From positions 5,146,001 to 5,210,000 of the forward strand of contig OZ241994.1 of NCBI GenBank assembly GCA_965204525.1: a stretch of DNA of 64,000 nt, read 5' to 3'. Origin of the DNA: Bin5 sp965204525. GTDB taxonomy: Bacteria > Chloroflexota > Anaerolineae > Caldilineales > Caldilineaceae. The notes below the pieces were generated by a model. That model made no database searches, had not been told where the DNA came from, and saw only the letters and a list, made by a program, of their open reading frames with translations. A program made the position numbers and the translations under genes. Below, piece after piece: positions 1-6,859 of this stretch (positions are counted from its first letter, which is position 1; each line of letters begins with the position of its first letter).

Positions 1-91
1 AGATGGTTACTTCCTGCCACTCGTCTCAGTACCCACTTCGAAGATTATAACATATCCGGGCCCGTCGCGATCGGCGATTCGTGTACGCCCG

Positions 92-775
92 CTAGCTGCC
101 TTCGATTGGGTTCTGCGGCTCATATCCGAGCACCCGGCGCCCGTGTTCCATGTCATAGAGCGGCCAGTCGCCGCCGGAAACGCCGAAAACCACCTCGTAC
201 TCTACGTCCGGATGGATGACGGCGCGCTCGAAGACCCGCACCAGGTCGGCGTGGCTGAGATGATGCGGATGCTCCGCCTGCGGCCGGTCCGCCCGCACGT
301 TGCCGATGCGAACCGATACGCACTCCAGACCGAACTGGCTGGCATACATGTAGCACAGATTCTCGCCGAAGACCTTGCTGATCGAGTAGTAGCTCTCCGG
401 CCGGGGCGGCATGTCGATCGTGCGCGTGATACCCTCGGGATAGGGAGCCAGCAGCCCCGCGCGGCTCGCGAAGACCACTCGGCGCACATTGCTCTGCCGC
501 GCCGCCTCGAACAGGTGATAGGTCCCGATGATGTTGCTGTTCAGGATCTCCTCCCACGGCGCCGATCCCAGCGGGTTGCCGGCCAGATGAACGACCGCCT
601 CCATGCCCTGTGTCGCCCTGGCCACAGCCTCAAAATCGGTCAGTTCACCTACGACAACATCTTCAAGATCCGGAACCGGCACGCGGTCGAAAGCCCGCAA
701 CGGGTAGCGGTCGCGCAGACCATTCACCAGGACGGCGCCGACCGCGCCGGCAGCGCCCGTAATCAGAATTCTCAT
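92..775 (-). CDS. NAD(P)-dependent epimerase/dehydratase (extended SDR)
   Basis: About 227 residues. A Rossmann start with the glycine motif GAAGAVG (G7, G10, G13) and the SDR catalytic pair Y130/K134 in YSISK identify an extended SDR; S104 in FASRAG is the likely active-site serine. The family oxidises, epimerises or dehydrates sugars and sugar nucleotides; the size resembles uronate dehydrogenase-type enzymes, but the substrate is not visible. I start at the ATG at 775, although an in-frame TTG lies just before it; GGAG sits upstream and overlaps the region right after the stop of the small ORF 786-935. It is the last gene of a minus-strand cassette with an aldolase, an NHL protein and a PhyH dioxygenase, so a role in catabolism of a sugar acid or similar compound is inferred. 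Confidence 0.85.
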   Translation of the reverse strand: MRILITGAAGAVGAVLVNGLRDRYPLRAFDRVPVPDLEDVVVGELTDFEAVARATQGMEAVVHLAGNPLGSAPWEEILNSNIIGTYHLFEAARQSNVRRVVFASRAGLLAPYPEGITRTIDMPPRPESYYSISKVFGENLCYMYASQFGLECVSVRIGNVRADRPQAEHPHHLSHADLVRVFERAVIHPDVEYEVVFGVSGGDWPLYDMEHGRRVLGYEPQNPIEGS

Positions 776-785
776 CAACGGCTCC

Positions 786-935
786 CTAGCGCGCGGCGAC
801 GATCAAGTAAGTCAGCCACGATTCGTCTTTGTTGGATATGTGGTAGGACGTCTCCGGCAGCAGGCAACTCCAGACGAGCGCGCCGTCATGGCTGACAACC
901 GGCTGCGCCTCTCGCCAGTTCACAACATTTGGCAT
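786..935 (-). CDS. Small ORF, possible truncated cupin-type protein
   Basis: A 49-residue ORF beginning MPNVVNWREAQPVVSHDG and ending LTYLIVAAR. A clear purine-rich ribosome site (GGAGGGAGAG) precedes the ATG, and the stop falls 10 bases before the epimerase start, so it is placed as a coupled gene between the PhyH and epimerase genes. The sequence recalls the N-terminal strand region of cupin-domain proteins, but no metal-binding cupin motif follows. It is either a remnant of a longer cupin gene whose 3' part was deleted or a genuine small protein. I cannot assign a function. Confidence 0.4.
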   Translation of the reverse strand: MPNVVNWREAQPVVSHDGALVWSCLLPETSYHISNKDESWLTYLIVAAR

Positions 936-975
936 GGTCCACTCTCCCTCCTCCGCGCCATGACCTATGGACCCA

Positions 976-1746
976 TCAAGGCCAGTCCTCTGCCGGCAGC
1001 AGTTCAGTCATCTGCCGGATGCGCGGTCGCGTCAGGTCCACAAATGACCGGTGAAATGAGAAGGCCCCGTGCTTTTTCAGCCCTTCGTAATGACGCGCCA
1101 ACGTTGGCTTCGCCGCAAACTTCAGGGCAATGTAACGCCGGTCGGTCTGCTTGCCAAAAACGGCATGATACAGGTATTGATTGAAGAAGACCGCGTCGCC
1201 CGGCTCGACCTCCAGCGCGCAACCGGGCAGATCGGGTCCGGGCACGCCAAAGGGCATCACTTCCGGCTTGGACTGAATATGGTTGAGCCTTTCGAGCTGA
1301 TCATAGAAGGGATTTCGATGCGAGCCCGGCATAACGCGCAGCGCCCCCGCTTCCTTCTTCGTGGGCGTCAGGTACAGCATCACTTTGATGCGCACATAGT
1401 CCGGCTCCTCTTCCCCGGGGCGGTCGCAATGCCACTCGTGGCTCTGCGTCTCATTGAAGCTGCCCTTGTTGCCCTCGGAGCCGCCCCACACGAAACCGGC
1501 GCCCAGCAGTTGTTCAATCGTCAGGTAGATGCGGTCGTCTTCCACGAGTCCGGAGAGATCGCGGCTCGACTCGATGAAGGGCGCAACATGCTGGTACTCG
1601 CCCTGGTTTGGACCGCCTCCCCGCTCTGCGCGCCACAGTTCATCTGCCGCGCGACGAATTTCACCGATCTCGTCGGCGCAGAAAAGCTGCGGCAACAGGA
1701 GAAAACCAAACGTTCTGAAATGGGCGATCTGTTGGTCGCTGAGCAT
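976..1746 (-). CDS. Phytanoyl-CoA dioxygenase (PhyH) family protein
   Basis: 256 residues, full family length. Fe(II)/2-oxoglutarate-dependent oxygenase fold with the iron-binding triad H106-x-D108 (HEWHCDRPG) and H194 (YLYHAVFG), followed by R204 that would hold the 2-oxoglutarate carboxylate. The family hydroxylates small organic substrates; environmental members next to sugar or sulfonate genes have diverse, mostly unknown substrates. It starts 15 bases after the NHL gene ends, in the same minus-strand operon. No signal peptide, so cytoplasmic. The substrate cannot be read from the sequence. Confidence 0.9.
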   Translation of the reverse strand: MLSDQQIAHFRTFGFLLLPQLFCADEIGEIRRAADELWRAERGGGPNQGEYQHVAPFIESSRDLSGLVEDDRIYLTIEQLLGAGFVWGGSEGNKGSFNETQSHEWHCDRPGEEEPDYVRIKVMLYLTPTKKEAGALRVMPGSHRNPFYDQLERLNHIQSKPEVMPFGVPGPDLPGCALEVEPGDAVFFNQYLYHAVFGKQTDRRYIALKFAAKPTLARHYEGLKKHGAFSFHRSFVDLTRPRIRQMTELLPAEDWP

Positions 1747-1761
1747 AATTCGCCCCCTGTC

Positions 1762-2619
1762 TCATACCTGTGTGAACTTCTGGAGCCGGTTGTCGAGGAA
1801 AGGCACTTCCGCCACGTAAAGGTCCCCTTGAGAGTCCAGCCACAGCCCATGCGGGCCGTTGGCAAACTGGCCTGGCGCCTCGCCCTGCTCGCCCCAGCGC
1901 GCCAGCAGCTCGCCATCCAAATCGAAGACGCTGATACGGTAGTTGCCCTCCGCCATATAGACTTTGTCGTCGCTGTCGATGTATAAATCGTTGGGCCCGT
2001 CCAGGTCCGGCCATTCGCCCATGTACTTGCCCTCCGCATCGAAAATCTGCATGCGCCTGTTCTCGCGGTCCAGGACCAGAACGCGCCCGCGGCTGTCCAC
2101 CCGCAGGCCGTGGGGCAACGCGAACTGGCTCGGCCCAGTGCCCTCCTCTCCCCACGACTGCAGCAGCGTCCCGTCCGCAGAGAAGCGGTGCACGCGAAAC
2201 TGGCCGTACCCGTCGGCTACGTAGATATCGCCCCATGGGGCCTCCACCGCCCAGGTCGGCCGGTTGAACGGCTGGCCCGGCGCGCCGACCGCGTCGGGCG
2301 TGCCCAGCGTCTGCAAAACGCGCCCCTCGGTGTCGAGCTTACGCACTGTGTGGTCATCAACGTCGGCCACGTACATCTGGTCCTGTTCGTTGAACCAGAC
2401 ACTGTGCGGATTCTTGAACAGGTCCTCGCCCCACACAGCAAGGAAATTGCCCTCACTGTCATAGACCAGGATCGCCGGAGGATCGCGCCGGGCGATGTAA
2501 ACGCGGTCACTCGAGTCTGTCGCGACCGCCGGCGTCACCCCGCCGAAAACGCGGCCGCCCGCTCCCTGGCCCCACCCTTCAACTACCTTGTATTCGAGTC
2601 CGCCTTCGCTCCCTGCCAT
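1762..2619 (-). CDS. NHL-repeat beta-propeller protein
   Basis: About 285 residues made of repeated NHL blades of the type PHGLxxDSxGxxYVAD (for example around GLRVDSRGRVLVLD and GLWLDSQGDLYVAE), giving roughly six blades of a beta-propeller. The start at 2619 is chosen because AGGAGG lies just before that ATG; a longer reading from 2658 has no ribosome site. No signal peptide or membrane segment is seen, so it is probably cytoplasmic. Related proteins act as lactonase-like hydrolases or ligand scaffolds. It lies between the aldolase and the PhyH dioxygenase and is probably co-transcribed with them; the precise role is unknown. Confidence 0.85.
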   Translation of the reverse strand: MAGSEGGLEYKVVEGWGQGAGGRVFGGVTPAVATDSSDRVYIARRDPPAILVYDSEGNFLAVWGEDLFKNPHSVWFNEQDQMYVADVDDHTVRKLDTEGRVLQTLGTPDAVGAPGQPFNRPTWAVEAPWGDIYVADGYGQFRVHRFSADGTLLQSWGEEGTGPSQFALPHGLRVDSRGRVLVLDRENRRMQIFDAEGKYMGEWPDLDGPNDLYIDSDDKVYMAEGNYRISVFDLDGELLARWGEQGEAPGQFANGPHGLWLDSQGDLYVAEVPFLDNRLQKFTQV

Positions 2620-2684
2620 CTCCCGTCCTCCTCTGCTGTAACGGTTCGCCGGCCGCATGCCGGCAGCACGACCGAAAGCCGGCG

Positions 2685-3410
2685 CTACGGTCTCGGGCTT
2701 TCCATCAGTACTGTGACGCCCATATCAATGTATTTGTTGCGCAGGTCCGGCGAGTAGCTCCTGAAGCTGATCTTGGCGTCCGCGCCCTCCAACTGCCTGA
2801 GCGCGTGGCGCACACAATCGTCAACGGTCTTGAACGGATGCTCCGGATGCGCTTCCAGGTCATAGAGCAGATCGTTCGGCCCCCAGGTCAGACAGTCGAC
2901 GCCCGGTTTGGCCAGTCTGCGCACATTGGTCACGGCCCGTACCGACTCCATCTGAAGGCACAGGATTCCGGTGCGGTTCCACCAGTCCGCATAGGCCAAA
3001 CGATCGTCGCGCCCCTCGATACCATAGCGCGCCGCGCCGCCCCAGCTCCTCCTGCCGACCTGGGGGTAGTAGAAGGCTTCGAGCGCTTCATCCACAGTCG
3101 CCTCTTCCTCCACGATCGGAATTTCGATGCCGAGCGGGCCCAGGTCGAGGATGTTGCCGATCAGGTAGGCGTGCCGCGTGTGCTTGATGCGAAACTGGAC
3201 CGGGACGCCCAGCTCCGCCGCCAGCCCGCAGATCTCCACCACCCGCTCTTCATTATAGGGCGAATGCTGGCTGTCCACCGACAGGAAGTCGTAACTGTCC
3301 TTGCTCAGGATTTCTTCCAACTGACTCCTGGTTGCGTTAAAGGGGGCCGACACGCCGATCACGATCTCCCCTCTGCGTATGCGCTGCTTCAATGACGCGC
3401 CGTCCGACAT
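2685..3410 (-). CDS. HpcH/HpaI aldolase/citrate lyase family protein
   Basis: 241 residues. Class II pyruvate-type aldolase fold of the HpcH/HpaI family, which cleaves or forms C-C bonds of 2-keto-3-deoxy acids with a divalent metal. Seen: the early DSQHSPYN segment (the usual catalytic His region), the metal-binding Glu in LQMES and the Asp in GPNDLLYD. A strong GGAGG ribosome site precedes the ATG at 3410. It is the first gene of the minus-strand cassette running to position 92, and probably supplies the retro-aldol step of that pathway. Confidence 0.9.
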   Translation of the reverse strand: MSDGASLKQRIRRGEIVIGVSAPFNATRSQLEEILSKDSYDFLSVDSQHSPYNEERVVEICGLAAELGVPVQFRIKHTRHAYLIGNILDLGPLGIEIPIVEEEATVDEALEAFYYPQVGRRSWGGAARYGIEGRDDRLAYADWWNRTGILCLQMESVRAVTNVRRLAKPGVDCLTWGPNDLLYDLEAHPEHPFKTVDDCVRHALRQLEGADAKISFRSYSPDLRNKYIDMGVTVLMESPRP

Positions 3411-3659
3411 AACCGCCTCCTGCGACTCTTGGCAATGTATAGTTAAACCTCAGTCCACTTGAAATTGATCACAATTTGAAACCGGTACTTATCCCACGCG
3501 CAAACTCCGGGGTGGATTCGATTCCCGTTCTGAATCTCCGCCAAAGTCGCTGGCCTGGTTGCTATTGACAGTCTAACATCATCGCGCCTTCAGTGCAGAC
3601 CGGCGCTCGCCGTCTTTCCCTGCGCGTGAGGCCCGCCCCCTCTCAACATCGAAGGCTAA

Positions 3660-3722
3660 CAAGAGAACCTTTCGAACTGCCATCTGGATGGCCCTACTTT
3701 CAATTCAAGAGCTATGGAAACA
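3660..3722 (-). repeat. Partial copy of the peptide deformylase upstream/start region
   Basis: This segment matches 5246-5308 with three mismatches in about 62 bases. In the second place it is the upstream region and first codons of the peptide deformylase gene; here it carries ATG at 3683 and codes MAVRKVLLLA, then diverges and stops at 3579 after 34 residues. It is therefore a truncated duplicate, either a gene-start remnant or a mobile promoter/start module. A weaker third match lies near 6832-6858. Confidence 0.7.
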
Positions 3723-3923
3723 ATAGGTATTCATGTTAATAAAGAGGCCTATTAGGGCACGTTGACATTTTCGAGGTGTGTCGAGAAGGCAAGCTCTTCC
3801 GGCCGCGTTCGGTGAAAAGTCGGGGTTTCAAAGCGAACTGAAGAGAGACTGTTTCAGGGTAACTGCAGGAAAAGCGGGGCTGGGCGCACCCTGAACACAG
3901 GTCGTGCACTCGTACGGGAACAG

Positions 3924-3976
3924 GTAAACGCTCGTACGAGCGTTTACGAGAGATCCACGAGCGTTTACGAGCGTTT
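3924..3976. promoter_or_regulatory. 24-bp perfect palindrome with phased direct repeats
   Basis: Positions 3924-3947 form a perfect 24-bp palindrome; its core half is ACGAGCGTTT (3936-3945), with the inverted half at 3926-3935. The same 10-mer recurs directly at 3957-3966 and 3967-3976. Half-site starts are therefore spaced 10, 21 and 10 bases, that is, on the same face of the helix. Such an arrangement fits an operator cluster for a dimeric regulator that binds cooperatively, or an iteron set. Which protein binds it is not visible. Confidence 0.6.
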
Positions 3977-4298
3977 GCGAGAAAAAATTTTCAAGAGACA
4001 GAACAGCGCTTATTCGCAATAATATAACAGTTATCTGATACACAGGAACTCATGTGCGTTCAATTTGAAACCAAGAGTTTTTGCATGGGCTGGCGCCTGA
4101 CATCGCAGGCGTCTCACTCGCTCTGTTGACACTCGCAAGCTCGTGGACCCGTTTGGGATCTACATTAGAAAGGGGCTTATATACTTTAGGCGACTATATC
4201 GCAAACTAAACAGGCTTTTTGCTGTGTGAGGCTACTGGCGAGGCGAGGCGTCACTAGAGGCGCGTTGCTACTTCTTCGGAATCGTTTTCGAATGCTTT

Positions 4299-4514
4299 CT
4301 AACCGGGGAGACGCGATAAAATGTGCATTAGTACACTAACCTGAGCAGCACCAAGGCCAGCACCTAGAGCTACGATAACTCCTATAATCCAGAGTGTAGT
4401 GCTAAGGGCTGCTTTGGAGACATCCTCTTTTGTTGCTAATGATGGCAACACACCTTGTATCTGCCCTACTTCTTGAGCAAGACGCACAGTTTCTGAATTA
4501 TTATTGTCAGGCAT
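4299..4514 (-). CDS. Small single-span membrane protein, function unknown
   Basis: 71 residues from the ATG at 4514 (MPDNNNSETVRLAQ). A polar N-terminal helix containing TKEDVSKA is followed by one hydrophobic segment, roughly residues 38-62 (LWIIGVIVALGAGLG and onward), and a short tail. The layout resembles small phage or XhlA-like helix-plus-membrane proteins, but this is only a similarity of architecture. An upstream in-frame extension to 4577 is Arg-rich with no better ribosome site. It lies alone in the accessory stretch. Confidence 0.5.
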   Translation of the reverse strand: MPDNNNSETVRLAQEVGQIQGVLPSLATKEDVSKAALSTTLWIIGVIVALGAGLGAAQVSVLMHILSRLPG

Positions 4515-4768
4515 CTTTTTTCCGCCCTTCTCGCTACTTCTTCTTGCTCTTCTTCTGATACTGCCACTCGAAGCCAAGTTCTTTCGTATTCACTGTGACG
4601 CTAAGCCTAAGGAGAGTTAGATTTTCAAACTCCATCTTCCTGCCCCTTTCTCAAACTGATCTATCGCCATCCCTCTTGGCAATACTTATCATGATCTCAG
4701 GGAGTGTATTCGTTGAGACGGGCAGTGTCAAGTTGGTTCGCGTTTCGACGGGAAGTTGAGGGCTGAAT

Positions 4769-5269
4769 TCATGCCACGAATTTAAGCTGACTGCGCAGCG
4801 CAAAAGACTCAGCGTCTATCGCCCGCGATACGGCCAGCACGCCGTCCAGATGATCACATTCGTGCTGCAGCAGCTCCGACAGATCATCTTCGAGAAGCAT
4901 CGTCTGCTCCTGCCATTCCCGGTCCAGAAAAGTGATACGGCAACGCTTGTGCCTGTTGACCTTTACCACCAGGTCGGGAAAGCACATGCAGTCGTCCCAC
5001 ATCGTGAACATCTCTTGGCTTTGCTGGTCCAGGACCGGATTGAAGAAGACGGTTGGCGAGTCGATATACATGTAAACAAGCCGCTTCATCACGCCGATCT
5101 GGGGCGCGGCGATCGCACGGCCGACGCCGTACTTGCGGCGAAAATCGAACAAGGTGTCATGCAGGTCCTGGATGACCGGTTTGAGGCTTTCAACTTCATC
5201 CTGCCCCACCGGCTCGCACACCTCGTACAGCTTCGGATGTCCCAGCAAGAGAATCTTTCGAACTGCCAT
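4769..5269 (-). CDS. Peptide deformylase-like protein with altered motif II
   Basis: 166 residues. Peptide deformylases remove the N-formyl group from new polypeptides using a metal held by one Cys and two His. Motif I is intact as AIAAPQIG (residues 52-59), and motif III is HECDHLDG with H136, E137 and H140. Motif II, normally EGCLS, reads DDCMC here: the metal-binding Cys94 is kept but the neighbouring Gly, Leu and Ser are replaced. All catalytic and metal residues survive, so activity is plausible, but the variant suggests a specialised paralog rather than the housekeeping enzyme. Parts of its upstream and start region are duplicated at 3660-3722. Confidence 0.85.
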   Translation of the reverse strand: MAVRKILLLGHPKLYEVCEPVGQDEVESLKPVIQDLHDTLFDFRRKYGVGRAIAAPQIGVMKRLVYMYIDSPTVFFNPVLDQQSQEMFTMWDDCMCFPDLVVKVNRHKRCRITFLDREWQEQTMLLEDDLSELLQHECDHLDGVLAVSRAIDAESFALRSQLKFVA

Positions 5270-5308
5270 CTGAATGGCCCTACTTTCAATTCAAGAGCTA
5301 TCGAAACA
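5246..5308 (-). repeat. Second copy of the 62-bp deformylase start repeat
   Basis: Matches 3660-3722 with three differences. Here it covers the 5' leader and first eight or so codons of the deformylase gene. A weaker relative, 18 of 22 positions around the codons for MAVR, lies at about 6832-6858 on the same strand just beyond the kinase gene end. Confidence 0.7.
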
Positions 5309-5329
5309 GTTGGGGCTTATAGCAGGCGT

Positions 5330-6667
5330 TCAATCATGAGCAATGTAGGCCAACCCTACTTCGAAGGTGACGCGCGCGCCATTTACCGTTATGAGAGCGT
5401 TCCTCAGACTCTCGACGTTCTCCGGATACCAGGTGTCCTCAAGGGCAGCGGGTATGCCGTTTCCTGTTGGTGGATTCACCGAGACCTTCCAGTACGGGAT
5501 ATCGGCCGGTTTCAGCGGCGGGCCACCATAGACCTGGACGGTCGAATAGCAGGCAGGGTCAATCCTGGCCCCGGGTGAGAACCGCAAAGAGCCGATCCAC
5601 GTCTCCTTGCCGTTGCCGTCGATAACCCACAGGCCGTACCACTGGCCGACGTTGTCGGCTTCTTGTGCGGCGACTTTGATTGTATAGTCGCCGCCGCCCC
5701 ACTGATACCTGCCCCTGACGCTAACAAAGTTGCGTTCGTAATCGCCCGCCTCCGTCCACCCGGATTCGGGAACCCTGGTGTCTGCGAGCCGGACATCTGC
5801 AGTCTCGTTGTTTTCGTACCAGCGCGAGAATATAACGCCTTTGCCCAAGTTGCCTCTGGCGGGATCGCGGACGTCCGTCTGCAGCCCGAAATAAGCGTTG
5901 TCTCCGGCGATGGAAAACCCGGTGCAAGCGATGAAGTAGAGACCATGAGCGCCGACAAGTTCAACGTCGTTGTCAACAGTAAAACTCACCAGTATCTCGT
6001 CTATAGCTGTCCCCACGGGCCAGACATATGCGGCGTACAGCATTGCACGAGGCATTTCGACGGGCGTGTTCAGAGTGCTCTCTTCGGCTACAGAGTTCGT
6101 TTCAGGCGTTGGTGTCGGCACGACGCGCACATTGCCAGCGTTATTGGAGGTCACGTAGGGGGCGTAAATCCACGCGTTCTGCCCCTGGAACTCTATGCGC
6201 CACCAAGAGTCGTCCCCGTTCTTGCCCGTAATGTCATACTTTTGCCCGATTGTCGCGTAACCTATGACCGCATAGGTGGTGTTGGGTCCACTGCGAACAT
6301 TCATATTGCGTGTGATGGTGATAAACGCCTTGCCGGGCGTTGGTGTCGCTGTGGGGCGCACGCGTGTGGGTGTGGAGGTTGGGCGAGGTCGAGTGGCGGT
6401 CGCTGTGGGTCGGCGGCGTGTCGGCGTACTTGTGGGCTTAGAGGTTCCCAGTTCGGTTTCAAGTGCGCTGACTCTCGTTTCCAACGCCCTTACTGCGTCC
6501 TTGTCGGCCTTGTTGCTGGATAACGCCGTGACTCTGCGTGCCAGAGTGGTGACCCGGCTCGATAACCCCTCCAGCGTGAGCGTCGATTGCGCTTGCAACT
6601 GCGAAACGCCAAATACGGACAATACAACGATAAGAATTCCGATTCCAACAATCTTGCGTCCAGACAT
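5330..6667 (-). CDS. Secreted SH3b-domain protein with coiled coil and Thr-Pro linker
   Basis: About 445 residues from the ATG at 6667. Order: signal peptide or N-terminal anchor (residues 1-27), a coiled coil of heptads (about 30-75, with VSALETEL), a Thr/Pro/Arg-rich linker (78-112), a bacterial SH3 domain (about 117-175, with MNVRSGPNTTYAVIGY and WIYAPYVT), a second short Pro/Thr stretch, and a C-terminal region of about 250 residues that I do not recognise. SH3b domains usually bind cell-wall or surface ligands. The long linker suggests a surface-tethered protein whose C-terminal part is displayed outside. Nothing nearby suggests a partner. Confidence 0.8.
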   Translation of the reverse strand: MSGRKIVGIGILIVVLSVFGVSQLQAQSTLTLEGLSSRVTTLARRVTALSSNKADKDAVRALETRVSALETELGTSKPTSTPTRRRPTATATRPRPTSTPTRVRPTATPTPGKAFITITRNMNVRSGPNTTYAVIGYATIGQKYDITGKNGDDSWWRIEFQGQNAWIYAPYVTSNNAGNVRVVPTPTPETNSVAEESTLNTPVEMPRAMLYAAYVWPVGTAIDEILVSFTVDNDVELVGAHGLYFIACTGFSIAGDNAYFGLQTDVRDPARGNLGKGVIFSRWYENNETADVRLADTRVPESGWTEAGDYERNFVSVRGRYQWGGGDYTIKVAAQEADNVGQWYGLWVIDGNGKETWIGSLRFSPGARIDPACYSTVQVYGGPPLKPADIPYWKVSVNPPTGNGIPAALEDTWYPENVESLRNALITVNGARVTFEVGLAYIAHD

Positions 6668-6859
6668 CAGGGCGCCCCCTTGGTGATAACGGGCCGATGG
6701 TAGCCACCACGACAAGCCAAGAGTACACAGTCAACGCTGTCAGTCAAATCTGTTGGGTATCGTTTTGTTTTCACAAATACTACGTATACCACAATTTGGC
6801 CGACAGCCTTTACTTTTCAAACAACCTCTAAGACCTGTCGAACCGCCATCTATATGCTC

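Larger units (their letters stand above)
3411..4298. other. Gene-poor stretch upstream of the catabolic cassette
   Basis: About 890 bases with no convincing gene. It contains a copy of the peptide deformylase start region (3660-3722), a 34-codon ORF reading from that copy, and a palindrome with phased direct repeats (3924-3976). Base composition is more AT-rich than the flanking genes. A 71-codon minus-strand ORF at 3828-4043 runs through the repeat cluster and is not credible as a protein. Confidence 0.6.

Noticed and set aside
3828..4043. 71-codon minus-strand ORF
   Set aside because: Crosses the palindrome/repeat cluster and has no ribosome site; its coding is explained by the repeats.
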